In this document: positions 9,930-21,740 of the stretch, piece by piece
Layout: the number at the start of each line of letters is the position of its first letter
How positions within the stretch are numbered: position 1 is the first letter of the stretch
DNA from: Pomphorhynchus laevis
Taxonomy: Eukaryota; Acanthocephala; Palaeacanthocephala; Echinorhynchida; Pomphorhynchidae
Direction: 5' to 3'
NCBI GenBank assembly: GCA_012934845.2
Contig: WNNJ02003841.1
Location: 85,951 to 149,950 of the forward strand
DNA length: 64,000 nt
Position numbers and translations under genes: made by a program
The notes under the pieces: model-generated
Seen by the model: the letters and a program-made list of their open reading frames with translations, nothing else
Database searches by the model: none
What the model was told of the DNA's origin: nothing

Positions 9930-12900
9930 AATTAATTAAAATCACAAACTAAAAAGAATAGATGATTGTTCGTACTATATGCTCAAAAATTAAAGAGATA
10001 AAATACACAATTACAGTTCCAGATTACAGTTCAAAGATCACTGATAACGATATTACATTACAAAACACACCAAATTATCGGGATTGCGTTCATTTGGTTC
10101 AGCAAATGTCAAAATCAAAGAAAACAACTAAAAGAGTTGGTCGGAAACTCACGTCCGCTAATACTGAGATTCATATTGAGAAACAAATTGGTTGCGATAA
10201 CAAAGATTGCAACGTTTAGACTCATGTCTCAATTCCAATAACATATGATGATAACATCTCTAAACGGACTTTCCTCTGTGGCTTCTGCTGTGCTGCTCAT
10301 GTTGGAAAGCTATCGACGAATAGTGACCAAAACGATGAGGATGTTTAAAAAGTTGGCAAAACCACCATACTACTATCATCATCCGTGAGTAAGCCGCCTT
10401 CATTGCCAACTTTGACTTCCAATGCATCAAATCAGTATCAGTAGCAAGCACTACTGACCCTTCAATGACAGTTGTAACTGAGTTGCATGCTGAATAGCTA
10501 TCAAGATTTTCAGGCAAGTGTTCTATAACCAAGCAAACGATCATGTCCGCTGACCGTAGTACCATAAGTGTAAGTTTCTCAGAATCTGTCGAGTTTCTCA
10601 ACCGTGATATTATTGGGGAACTTGCCTTCATACGATTTCCTAATAAGGAGGATTCATCTACAAGATGTCCATCTGCTTCTAATCAGATGGGCCTAAATAC
10701 ATCTGAACAACTATTAGTGGAATATTCAGATTCTGCCTATCCCCATCATTGCTTATGTGACGAGCTCAGCAAGGATCTAATTACCACATTCTCGAAAAAA
10801 GACGGCAACGTTGATGACAAAGATTCTAAATCATTAGAGTCAACAAATATTTTACCTATTCGTCTATGGAAATACAGTGACGGGATAAACCCTGATTGTG
10901 GATGTGGGTTAACAGCTATTAATGAAGATTTAATTAAATCCGATCCAATTCAGGCGAGTTGCCCGATGCAGCACACCCAAACCTTTTCAAAATTTGCGAA
11001 ACGTCATAACCGAGCTCAGGCAGTCATCTTTGCTAACATACCTGAGTCTTGTTCTTTCAAAATTCAACATCGTCTGAATGATAATCTTGTGAAGGTACCC
11101 TCTGTTCTTTCAACAGTCTTTAAAGATTTATCTAATGAAATTATCTTCAAGATTAAAGTAGTCTCCTTGTTTCACGTGGGTAGAAAAGTAAGGACAGATG
11201 CAGTCGTCCTAGACTACTTAAAGCTATTTTGAAAGATGAAGGATCAGTTAAAATTATTCTCCATAATTCGTTTCGTTTGTTCGGTAGTCAAGTCTGAATA
11301 CTAAAAGATCTTGATGTTGAAGAGCGCAAACGCCTACGTGCAGAATCCTTTGTTGGTTTTTAATAACAGAGTCGTGGCTAAAACCTGATGTTACCGATAG
11401 TGAGATCGAGTTATCTAATTACTTTTATTATCGGGCTGACAGGGCAATAGAAAACGGAAGTGGATGAATACTGTATGTTCACTTTAGCGCTGCAGTTGCA
11501 CTACTCGACGTAAAATTTGATGATTGAGTTGAATCTTTGTGGGTGAGGGTATCACTTTCAAATCGCCAACCGATTGTCATTGGTCTCATTTATCGTAGCC
11601 CATGCGCTAAAATCAGTTGCATTGTCAACGCTTTTCATAAGTACGCTACTTCGCACGATGTGTTAGTTTTGGGAGATCCCAATATGCCTCATGTAGATTG
11701 AGAAACGTACACGCCCAGAGTAGTATGTGATAGTAGTTCGTAAGAGTTATTCGACTGTATCAACGTTGTAAGTCTCACTCAACATGTGAGAGACTTCACT
11801 CGTTTCTGTGGGAATCAGCGATCTTTGTTAGATATTTGTCTGACCTCAAACGTATGTTTTGTAGACCACGTCACTCACCTTGAACCTATAGGATCATCAG
11901 ACCACTGTGTCCTTCTATTTGACTCCTACTTCTCGTAAGGCATTTTAACCCACAGATCATTTCTAAATACAGTTCAGTGTTTCAAAACGGACTATCAATT
12001 GGTCCGTATGTGTGTTTCCGGTATATGTTGGCTGAATCCTCTTGTGGTTGGTGTTGAAACGTCATGGCAACAATTTGATGCGATACTTTTAGATTTGCGC
12101 TTACGCTTATTGCTTAGAAAAGTTACGAAAGTTCGTTTACATTGTAAATCTTGGTTAGATATGGAACTCCGTCAAGCCTTGAAAGAAAATCATCTATCTT
12201 TTAAGAGGTTTAGGGATGGTGACATTAACAGTTTCTTTCATTAAAGTAAGGAATCGTTTTACGAATTTAAAACAATAAACGGTGTAGTTTCGAAGAAAGG
12301 ATGTCACTATAGGCTTTTCGCAACCCTGGTCGCTTGTTCAAATACGCGAACTCAAAACAGAGCGGGGCATGTTAGGCTTGTATCGGACAGTGGACATGCC
12401 CGCGATGACGATTACGACATCGCTAATGGGTTTGTTGAAAATTTTTTGATTTCATTAAATCCCTCTAGCAAACCATCTTTTATCATCCCATATAAATCAC
12501 TCACTGATGTCGTTAGCATGTATTGCTAACATTCTATTGGGGATGTGCGAAGAGATCTTAAGAACTTAAAATCAACGCGGTTTGTTTGTCCTGATTTATT
12601 GCCGCTTATATACTTAAAAATGCTAGCAGATGAGGTTTATATCTCTTTATATTGGATGTTTATTGCGTCATTTTATTCCGGTCATATGCCCGAAATGTAG
12701 AAACGCTCAATTGTAATACCACTGTTTAAAAATCAATCGAACTTGTGTAGATAATTACAAACCCGTAAGCTTGACTTGCATTTGTTGTCGAATCTTGGAA
12801 ATACTACTGTATAAGCATATATTAGTGATGATTTAAAATCCAGAAATTTACTGTGTATTAACCAACATGGTTTTAGAAGTGATCATTCTACTGTCATAAA

Positions 12901-13140
12901 TCTACTAGTTGCACAGAACTCATGGGCCAATTTAGTTGATGAAAGAACTCGCGTTGAAATCATATTCTTTGATTTTTCCAAATCTTTCGATCACGTACGT
13001 CATGACTATCTGATTTTCAAAATGCATGCCTTGACGATTGATCCCATAATAATTCGCTGGGTGGCCAACTTTATCTTTAGACGCTCTTATTGGGTTTCCG
13101 TTAATAATATTTATTCGGTTAGAGTAAAATGTACTTAGTA
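9930..13140 (+). mobile_element. Decayed CR1-like LINE (ORF1, endonuclease and RT remnants)
   Basis: Domain remnants lie in the normal LINE order. ORF1 pieces are at 9962-10219 and 10543-11232. AP endonuclease remnants at about 11530-11930 include V-I-G-L-I-Y-R-S-P, V-L-V-L-G-D-P-N-M-P-H-V-D-W and G-S-S-D-H-C-V-L-L-F. RT remnants at about 12560-13140 include K-R-S-I-V-I-P-L-F-K, N-Q-H-G-F-R-S-D-H-S-T and F-F-D-F-S-K-S-F-D-H-V-R-H-D-Y-L. Many stops and shifts interrupt it, and the sequence ends before the YADD motif, so the 3' end has been lost. It is much older than the LINE at 0.9-4.86 kb and is a different family. Confidence 0.8.
10543..11232 (+). CDS. LINE ORF1 remnant with RRM-like region
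   Basis: A surviving 229-residue stretch inside the decayed LINE. After an acidic, serine-rich N-terminal part, residues about 150-225 read A-K-R-H-N-R-A-Q-A-V-I-F-A-N-I-P-E-S, then V-P-S-V-L-S-T-V-F-K-D-L and L-F-H-V-G-R-K-V-R-T-D-A-V-V-L-D. This resembles the R-x-N-V-I-(I/V)-x-(G/N)-I-P-E ... R-L-G pattern of LINE ORF1 RRM-like domains. Upstream, near 10260-10300, F-L-C-G-F-C-C-A-A-H recalls the cysteine-rich F-V-C-G-F-C of the first LINE. It is not expected to be functional because the downstream ORF2 is destroyed. Confidence 0.55.
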   Translation: MSADRSTISVSFSESVEFLNRDIIGELAFIRFPNKEDSSTRCPSASNQMGLNTSEQLLVEYSDSAYPHHCLCDELSKDLITTFSKKDGNVDDKDSKSLESTNILPIRLWKYSDGINPDCGCGLTAINEDLIKSDPIQASCPMQHTQTFSKFAKRHNRAQAVIFANIPESCSFKIQHRLNDNLVKVPSVLSTVFKDLSNEIIFKIKVVSLFHVGRKVRTDAVVLDYLKLF

Positions 13141-13603
13141 ACTACGTCGTGTATCTAAGTTGACTTATTCAGAAAGATAAGTTATTATTAGTATAAACAG
13201 CCGATGAGCGTGGGCTCGTTTAGCTGGATCTCAATGTAATACGATATTAATAATATTTAAGTACATACAATTACAAGCTTTAGAACGGGGTTAATACGAA
13301 TAATATAAGCCAATTTATTTCTAATAAATAAAAAAGATTATTTTTCTGCATTAGCATTTAATGTGAATTTATTGTCAATATTCATCGTTAACTATGTATC
13401 CGCTGATTTTTTTGAAATAATAGCACATTGAAAAGTCCTAAATTCTCATTTGTTTTACAACTTTTAATGACAATTGTATTTATCACTTTTATGTAAATAA
13501 GGTTTCTGTAACCTGAATAAAACTAATTATTTTTCACTTAATACAACAGAGAAAATTCGTTTCCAATCCGAATTATTACAAGAAGGCGAGGAAGCAGGAA
13601 TAT
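13141..13603. other. AT-rich stretch, no gene seen
   Basis: Nothing recognisable. It separates the LINE remnant from the inverted repeat that follows. Confidence 0.5.
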
Positions 13604-13789
13604 TTATTTGATTAGAAAAATCCAATATTTCGACGGCACTACGGCACGTCATCTTCAGGGTTGTAATTAGCTGGAACACTTATAAATTTTCTGTTTCTTA
13701 AGAAAATTTATAAATGTTCCAGCTAATTACAACCCTAAAGATGACGTGCCGTAGTGCCGTCGAAATATTGGATTTTTCTAATCAAATAA
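13604..13789. repeat. 89-bp-arm inverted repeat with Penelope-type CTGAAGA...GAAATATTGG motif
   Basis: The left arm (13604-13692) and right arm (13701-13789) are reverse complements, with about two mismatches and an 8-base spacer. On the minus strand the left arm reads C-T-G-A-A-G-A, T, G-A-C-G, an 11-base loop region, C-G-T-C and G-A-A-A-T-A-T-T-G-G. That is the CUGANGA / stem / GAAA layout of a hammerhead core. Penelope-like elements are known to carry hammerhead motifs near their ends, and this wording looks like theirs. No coding part of such an element is attached here. The snap-back arrangement could come from template switching during reverse transcription. Confidence 0.7.
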
Positions 13790-14120
13790 TTAATATAACA
13801 TTATCCACTTGCGTTCACAACTATTTCGTATTTAATTATTATAAACCGACAACAAAATGAGCCAAAGGCTCTTACAGTTTCATCATACAAATGAAATTAA
13901 ATAGTTTGAAAGTCAATTAATTACAATTGCATCTTTAATACCGGGTCAACGTCCAATCTGCTCTTAAATTTTTAAATAATTTCTATCGATACAGTTTCTT
14001 CGAAAAGACTATTCAAACTTTGAATAATACGTCTACGGGTTCGATTAAATCTATTTCTCTTCAACATCCAAGAATGGCCACGTAATAAAAAAAACTGATT
14101 CCTTAGTTATAAAAAATTCT

Positions 14121-14716
14121 TTAGGGGTAATTGCAATCATTGAGAATAGTCCATACTAAACACAGATCGGTAAAACATAAGAAGGTAAGAGCAGATGAAC
14201 CAGGACGGTATACAATGGCGATATCTAGAGTGATCGGGTTAGAAGAACGACAAGTGAGCAGTTCAAAAGAGCAAGGACTGAAAGGGGAAGTGATTTTGCG
14301 AATAGACGCGGGGTGACGGGCGGATGCGATAATGCCGCCATGATTAGAGAATTTAGAAGGGGATTTGCTGAGGGGCGAGCGGATTCGACTAGTGAACAAC
14401 CGGCAGATAGCAAACGGCGGATGGAGAGGTCGTCAGGATCGGAGTGCCGGGATTCGGTGAGGCAGAAGAGATCGATGGATTGCTTGGTGTATAGGTTGAG
14501 GATGAGATTGGATTTATTGAGAAGAGATCTAGTGTTGAGGAGGCCGTGGCGGAAACCGTGTGTGGTGGTGATAGGAGCTAGTGGAGAAGACACATAGGGG
14601 AGATGGAGCGCCATCGAATTTTTGGGCGGGTGTGGAAACTTGAAAATTTCCGTCGATGTTTCGGATAGAGAGATGTTTCGCCGTTTTTTCGCGACGGCGT
14701 TTTTTGATGCGTACAT
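14121..14716 (-). mobile_element. Truncated second copy of the 0.9-4.86 kb LINE
   Basis: The minus strand matches the ORF1 end and ORF2 start of the first LINE. At 14225-14716 it reads M-A-L-H-L-P-Y-V-S-S-P-L, G-L-L-N-T-R-S-L-L-N-K-S-N-L-I-L-N and L-F-C-L-T-E-S-R-H-S-D. The next part, in another frame, gives F-S-N-H-G-G-I and I-A-I-V-Y-R-P-G-S-S-A (14121-14399). Only about 600 bases survive, cut at both ends, with one frameshift between the two pieces. GC content stands out against the flanks. Confidence 0.9.
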
Positions 14717-15944
14717 ATGAGTTGAGCGATTTTTGAGATTTTAGATTTTACAAATTTTCAAGATTTTGGATTATTTTTCTAGTAAGACCGTAATTTCAAT
14801 ATTGTTTAGTCCTGCTTTCCTATTGAAAACATTAGATTTATCATCAAAGAATCTTTATCTTCTGTGGCTCTAGATTGTGTTTCGATATTTCAATTTCATA
14901 CAAAAATCATCTAAGGTGCATTGATATGTAGAGATGAGATGAACTTCGTACTTGGTTCATCTTACCCAACGATGAACTCGTTGCCAAGATGTTATCTCTG
15001 TACATTCATAAGCGGCTCAGTGATTGATCAAAGATAAAACGTAGTTGTCCCACCTCATTCTCAATATGTTCACAATCTCCAGGTGAAATTGTAACAGTAT
15101 CTACCGATAACGAATTAAAACAAAGATTGAAATTGAGAATGGATTTGAGTGGTTCGCATTTATTCATGAATATGGGCATTGCTTTATTATTTTCTTATTG
15201 TTTACATTGTATTGATAGGATTAAACACGTATATATTGATAACGAATTAAAACGGAGATTAAAATTGTGGATGAATTCGAGTGGTTTATGCTATAAAATG
15301 GGCATTAATGCCATAAATATGGGCATTGGCTATTCTTTATATTTTTTTACATTGTATTGATCGTACTAAACATGAAAAATTTTATCTTGTAATAATAGTT
15401 CAATAATAATTGTCTAAATTAAATTTTAATTAATCTAAAATAATTTAAAAATTAAAATTCATTGTTTTAAATATTTAATTTTATTAATTTAAATATCACA
15501 TTTTAAACAAAATTAAAAAAGGGCAAGCGTTACTGCTTAATTTTTAATAAGCAAACTTTAATATTTCTTCAATTTAAATTAAATATTTAACTAATTCTCG
15601 TATATTATTAATTTTAACATAACGAGCACAGCTCAAAGCTGAACAAATATTAAAAAGAAAAAATTAATAGGCAATTAATCTAAATTCAAAAATATTTAAA
15701 AAACGAATTGAATAAACGGCACAATAAATATTTCCATTGTCAGTCAACGCATTTGATAGTCGGAAAAGTAATTTATGTATTTTTTCGTGGAGAAAATTTA
15801 TACAAATTATACAAATTATAATTATAAAATTTATAATTATAAAAATTATAATTATGAAAATTATACAAATTTTCGCGAAGACAAATTATACAAATTATGC
15901 AATAATAATTATACAATTATTACGGATTGCCCTAAAAAGGTCCT
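14717..15944. other. AT-rich gene-free stretch with local repeats
   Basis: Contains a short imperfect duplication at about 15110-15190 and 15237-15320 (GATAACGAATTAAAAC...GATTGAAATTG...ATGGGCATT) and a low-complexity block of (AATTATACA/AATTATAATTATAAA) at about 15790-15920. No gene was recognised. Confidence 0.6.
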
Positions 15945-16415
15945 TTTCGAATGCTTGGCAGCGTAAACTGCCTTATTCGCATGGCCCTGGCTGCTGCTTG
16001 GTTCCCGTCTCGCCTTGAGTCGACAGGTTGATACTGATTCGATGGAAAGCGGCTTGATGACACTACATTGGTCCCGGCAAGATGGCAAACTGCTCGCCTG
16101 AGACTCACCTGCCCGAATCCGCTTTCTCCTAGACACTTGGTCATGACTATCAATGGTTGCGGATCAGTAGCTAGCAGCGCCGAACGGGCCAAACAAGCTA
16201 AATATAGCGGCCTCGACCAACGCGATTATTATTTTGTGCACATCGCATTGGCATTTTGGGCTCGTTTAGTTAGGATACTAACGAAATCCTCCGAAACCTA
16301 GCCAAACGATTAATCCGAATCACCCGGGAACCCAAGCGGCCATGTTTTTCATACAGCTCCTGAGTGTTACTGTTCAACGAGGAAATGCTGGGGGCATGCT
16401 CTAGGCAGCACACGA
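15945..16415 (+). mobile_element. Fragment of LINE C-terminal restriction-like endonuclease (family A)
   Basis: Across two frames the plus strand gives R-L-T-C-P-N-P-L-S-P-R-H-L, A-E-R-A-K-Q-A-K-Y-S-G-L, then R-E-P-K-R-P-C-F and finally L-L-S-V-T-V-Q-R-G-N-A-G-G. These match the endonuclease C-terminus at 20943-21671 (F-T-C-P-D-T-L-A-P-S-H-L, K-R-S-K-Y-A, L-S-V-V-I-Q-R-G-N-A). Several shifts interrupt it and no RT part is attached. It is a short, old, 5'-truncated copy. Confidence 0.7.
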
Positions 16416-17039
16416 CAAATTTTCGTTGAGACAAATTATACAAATTAATAGATTAATTATAGATATACATATGAAAACCAAAAGACTTTAACAGTCTGTA
16501 GGTTACAACCGGGAAAAGTAAAACAAAAAAATCCTGAGCAAGGATGACACGCAAAATCGTGAAGCGTTTCATATTATAGATATTAGTACCATATATTTTT
16601 AAAAGCTTTAAGACTTTATACTTTATTAATAAACTTTCTCACAATGGTCAGTCGCATTTCATTTAATTAATCCAGTACAGGTGTTGCAATTTTTTTCGCA
16701 GTGAGCAACATAAAAATAGGAATGAAAACCAAAATAAGGTTTTGAACATATAAACGTTGTTTATTAAAATTGTTAACACATTAGAACATATCATGATATT
16801 TTTTAATTTCTGTACTTTTAGTGATTTACAAAGTTTCGTTGGTTCAATTCGTTTACTGAGTATTTTGAACAAGGTCAAGGTACTAGAGTAATTTAAGTAT
16901 TTGACAAATTAACATTATCATATAATAATAGTAGTATGTTAGTAGTATAATTACTACTAACTTTAACACTAATAGAATGATGTGTGCCCTATTGGAATAA
17001 TACATGCTCTTCTCTTAAGTCAACAAGAGAAGTAAATTT
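16416..17039. other. AT-rich stretch, no gene seen
   Basis: No coding pattern or repeat family recognised. Confidence 0.5.
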
Positions 17040-17520
17040 TCACCTCATCGCGTGTGAGGTTATCTCTCGGTTGTCTGCCAAGGGGCACATTAGTAATTGA
17101 GCATCAACTGGAACATGTTTCGCGAAGCATAATGGTGAGTGACGGACCACTGTACCTCTGCGTATGGTACGGTGGATAATTAGGACGCTATTGTCAGAAA
17201 GCAACAACATGCAACTTGAATGATCTTCCATCGTACTGCTTAAATCGGTGTGGTCCCTTCCTTATTCACAGCCTTTTCGGTTAGCGACCGTTAGGGTATT
17301 AGGACATTTAGATCCTGGATAACCAGGCTCCAGAGCGTGCTTTTTCAACACCCTATTGGAAGTACCTGATGAAATAGCGAAAACATACAGTCCAGAGAAC
17401 CCTTTCGCGGGTCGTTATTGTTCTCTCGCTCGTAGTTGTCGTTGCAGTATACAAACGTTTCTCAGAGTATGATTCATCTCGATGATCGCTTAAGCGATCC
17501 GGTGATTCGGTTACATCAAT
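17040..17520. other. GC-richer block of unknown origin
   Basis: About 480 bases that are clearly less AT-rich than the surroundings, with sharp edges, in the way that transposon fragments stand out elsewhere in this window. A 63-residue minus-strand frame at 17040-17231 shows no motif I recognise. Probably a transposon remnant, but unassigned. Confidence 0.35.
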
Positions 17521-18327
17521 CATTTCAGTTTTATATTTTTATTGTAATAAGTTAATTGTAAGTTCAGATAAGAATCTGAGTTTTTTTTCAAGACATTTTA
17601 ACTTAAAATTATGAACATTAAATGCCATTGAGCAAATGATGATTCTTAAGCAAACAAATTCAAACATAAACAGTTGCTTGCAGTTAATAATTCATGATAG
17701 TTAAATAAAATTGCAAAGACATCTAATTGATAGAATTTCCTTGAATTTTTAAACCTTTTGTTAAATAATATTTTTTTCTAAACATTTTGAAAAAGATTAT
17801 TTTATAGAAAAAATATTTGTTGTTAGAAAAAGTTTAGCAAAAAAGAAAATGTTCTTACTGTCTTATTAAAGAAGATTGTAAGAACCGAATTAAAAGAGTG
17901 AAAGAAAAAAATTGCAATGCCCATTATGTTATTGGCCATTCTGTTTCGAAGTTGTGTCTTTGTGTATTAAAACTTATTTTTAAAGACATTCGCAAAAAGT
18001 ACGAATAGTTCTATATTTTTAACTATCAAATTACGTATTTTTATTGATTTTTTTTTGTATTTACATAAAAAAGATATTATAATTTCATATCAAAGATATT
18101 ATATTTAGATATTTGAAAATAATTGAATTAAAATAAATTTAAATTTCTCTAAATTCTAAAAAATCAACTTTAGAAATTAAACAATAGATAGCTTTAGACC
18201 CAATTAGTAGAAAGTTTTTTAAACGTATAAGTTTTTAGAACTAAAGCGTTTAATAGTTTTGGGATTTTTACGTCTAATAGTTTTGGACAATTTTTTAAAT
18301 TAGTGCCAAATGTACACTTTAAATATC

Positions 18328-18360
18328 TTATCATGCTTTTGATTATCAAAAGCATGATAA
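18328..18360. repeat. Perfect 16-bp palindrome with 1-base spacer
   Basis: TTATCATGCTTTTGAT, T, then its exact reverse complement. It is one of several mismatch-free palindromes in the window. Function unknown. Confidence 0.9.
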
Positions 18361-19166
18361 TTTTCCCATCGCTTTTAAAAAATTGAAGATTTTCAAAAAT
18401 CTTATTTAATTTAAGCGCTGGGAAATATGGATTTTTTTATTATAATTAATTATAAAGAAAAATAAATATTAATTAAAAAATAAATTTATTAATTTACAAA
18501 TTAATTATTAAATAATTAATAAGATTAATTAATTATAATTCTATCGTTACAAATAGCATTACAGTTATTTGTAATTCTTTATTTAAATATTTAAAAATTA
18601 AATATTTTATCAAACTGATTGTACAGGATTATACGATCCTTGAATAATTGGCATGTAATTTTCAACTAATAAGCAATTAACAAATTTTCTTTTCAATTTG
18701 TACAGTAATAATCATATAAACATTTAATGCGGCAAATGAGTGCTAGCTGCACACTAACAAAAAAATGAAAATCACGATAAGTGATTTTGTTCTCGAAAAT
18801 GCAAAATGAGTTTGGGATTTTAACCGGAGATTATGGATATGGTATTGCAATAATATATTGAAATGTCGGAATAATTTATTACTAACAAATTATGTGTAAA
18901 TAAGGATATATGTACTTACCAAGGGTGTTGATACCAACATCATAAATGGATCAAAATGCCGATGTTATCGAATTTTACTTAATTAAAGTATTCAATTAAA
19001 CAAAGCGATTTGAGGATACCACAGAAAAATCTGCAAATAATGATAAGTGAACGTAAATGCGGAAATAAAGAATAAAGCATTAAAGTTAAGTGTTTCATAA
19101 ATATGGCATATTCGTATTATATATTCACTGGTTAAAAATTGTCTTGACATAAATACTTACAATCCT

Positions 19167-19200
19167 TTGAAGAGGGCTGCTCGGCCAGCCGAAATATTGG
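19167..19200 (+). ncRNA. Hammerhead-like motif of Penelope type (candidate)
   Basis: TTGAAGA, one G, the five-base stem GGCTG, loop CTCGGC, CAGCC, then GAAATATTGG. The layout and the final ten bases are the same as in the inverted repeat at 13.6 kb, but stem and loop sequences differ, so pairing is kept while sequence changes. Penelope-like elements carry hammerhead ribozymes with very short stem III. I cannot identify a stem III or a cleavage triplet with confidence, so activity is not claimed. Confidence 0.45.
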
Positions 19201-20942
19201 TTAATAACAATCTATGTATTTTTTCTCGGGGATGACTCGTCATATAAAGATTACATTTGACCCGAATGCAATTCTGAACGATAACATATTCGTATTGTTA
19301 CATTAGTGGGCCGGATTTTTCTATGTTGTTCGTAAACATCGTCTTCTGGTTAGAAATCATGTGAAATCCGGCTAAAACGATTCGGCCGCTGTATAAAAAC
19401 GTTTCACTAGCTAACATGCAATACAATCTTATTATTATGATCACATGTCTTGAGGCGATATGACATTTCGTTACATATTCCTACCTTTTACACAAATATA
19501 GATAGAAAGTACCTCTGTAACTTGCGAATTTAATGGTTCAGTGAAAATAGTATTTTTGCCGATAGTATCGGTAAAGTATGATCGCAATTAATTATTTAAT
19601 TATTTATCTCAATATGATCAATATTGAATGCAATCGACATTTTATCAAAATTGAAAATATGTCCTCTATTAAATGTCAATTTGATTTAAACGGTAAATGA
19701 TTTTTAAAATTGTGATAACAGAACTAACGTTTAAAAACAGCATTTATGATCAAAATTATTTAATAGTTTGTTGTTAAGAATTTCTTTGAACAATTTATGG
19801 AAAATAGAATCATTTTATATGCCATTGTTAGAAATATTTATTTCTAACAATGAAGTTTATTTCCTAATTTATATAAAAAAAATATAATTTAAACTTTTCA
19901 GGTTACCGTAAAAGTGCGTAAAAGTATTTTTAATGTTATTTTTTCTTCTAAACCAAAATTGCTGCAAGTTTTATATTCTGTATTCTTGTTTCTGTATTGG
20001 TTTCTGATGTGAAAATTTTTTATATCTGGCTACAAAAATAAAATGTTTACATTTAACCACACTACGTCCTTGTCCGTTATCATGATTATGAACTTTTTAT
20101 TCGTTAAAATTCATTCACTTATCTTGAATTATTGACGACACTATTATGGATCTGTCAATAAGAGAATTAAATTTAATCAAATATAAAATGATTTATGGAT
20201 ATGTTATAAATTATGGATCTGAATAATGAATATGTTAATCAGATAAAAACATAATTATATTTTGATTGTTTTAAGTCGGGAAGAATGTAATATGTAAAAA
20301 CTTTTGAATTTTGAAAATAAAAATCGCTCTTTAAATTTATAAGATTATAAATGTTATAATACAAAAGTTGTTAAATAATTAAATTTAATCTACATAAAAT
20401 CTAATTTAAACAATTAGATATAAATTTAATCATAGATTAATTTGAATACAATCTAAAAATGGACGCAGAAGCGTTCAATTTTTTGAACAACTAGGTCTCT
20501 TATTTACGTTATCTTATCAAGAATTCCAACATGGGTAAAATCTTTCATGATAAGAATAAAAAATAGATAAAAAACAGTATTCGTAAAATATAAATTAATC
20601 GAATATTTTTAAATTGAATTTAGGAATTCATTAACAAGGTACCTTACATTATAATTTCGAACTTTTAAAGAAGTTGTTTTATACGATTTTATTTGACCGT
20701 ATTGCAAAAATTTATTTGACCGTATTGCAAAATATATTGGAATTGTAAACTTTACTAAAATTTTGTTGTGATGGCAAAACTGAGTATTTTAAAATCAGTC
20801 GTAATTTAAAATTTACGTAATTGAAATTAATGTCTAGAGTTAATGTGGAAAAATAATGTAATCGTTAATTTATTATAATTAATAAATTATAATATAATTA
20901 CATTTTTTTATTTAACCCAAATTTTTCAAAAAAAAACAAAAA

Positions 20943-21740
20943 TTACAAATTATAAATTGTGCTTAAGTCTTGTCTATCGCTCGTACCCTCAATCGTGCCC
21001 AGAACGCAACTAGCGTTACCGCGTTGGATGACAACGCTCAGTCTCTGCAGCAGGAAATCCGTGGACCGCCGCTCTCCGGTCACTGCTGCTATCCGCCGAC
21101 CTATTTCGTGCATTAGGCCTTCCGCCTCTGGGCCCAACGCACCAAGCGTTTCCACGGCGACCGGCGCAAAATTGTAGATCGGTGTCAGGCAGGCGTATTT
21201 GCTGCGTTTCATGTTTTCTGATCCACTGGCTACCGCTCCCGGTACGGTCACAGCTGTATTTAGATGACTCGGTGCCAAGGTGTCTGGGCAGGTGAAGTCC
21301 CAAGCCAAACACCTGCCACTTGACCATGGATTCAGTGACAATCCATCCGGTCGCCTGTCATCATGTTGCGCAAGTGACTTCGGCTCCAGACGCGATGGAA
21401 TTTCTGCCGACATCAGTGCACGCTTGATGAGATCGTTAAATCGTTGACTGCGCTGTGGCGTGACAGTCTGCCGACGGACTTGTGGCAGCTGAGCCCATGT
21501 CGTCCGCTGGACTCTACATCCGCTCCGCAGACACATACATGTGGCAGACAGACTGGGCACCGAGGCGCAGGGCAATAGCCATGCGGAGTGACGAGTCGTC
21601 GAGTCTTGTGCCGAGCGACGAACAAGGACGTGTGGGAAGGAAGACTCCGGAATGAGGTGCAGTAGCCGCAATCAGACGCGCTTCGCTCGCCTGGTCAAGT
21701 GCAGCTGACAACACCTTCGCTCCCTGAACAGTAACCAACG
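20943..21740 (-). mobile_element. LINE C-terminal zinc finger and restriction-like endonuclease (family A)
   Basis: The minus strand holds a 5'-truncated element end. In one frame (21413-21625) is the zinc finger [20 protein letters not shown] ... R-H-S-A-V-N-D-L. In the overlapping 242-residue frame (20943-21671) the protein continues [40 protein letters not shown] and ends G-R-R-I-A-A-V-T-G ... I-Q-R-G-N-A-S-C-V-L-G. The P-D-G ... W-D-x-T-C pattern looks like a PD-(D/E)XK nuclease core, as used by non-LTR elements that lack an APE domain. One frameshift separates finger and nuclease. The relatively clean reading suggests moderate age. Confidence 0.8.

Larger units (their letters stand above)
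17521..20942. other. Long AT-rich intergenic region
   Basis: No coding frame with recognisable motifs in 3.4 kb. It contains the perfect palindrome at 18328-18360 and the hammerhead-like motif at 19167-19200, listed separately. The rest is low-complexity A/T sequence. Confidence 0.6.
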
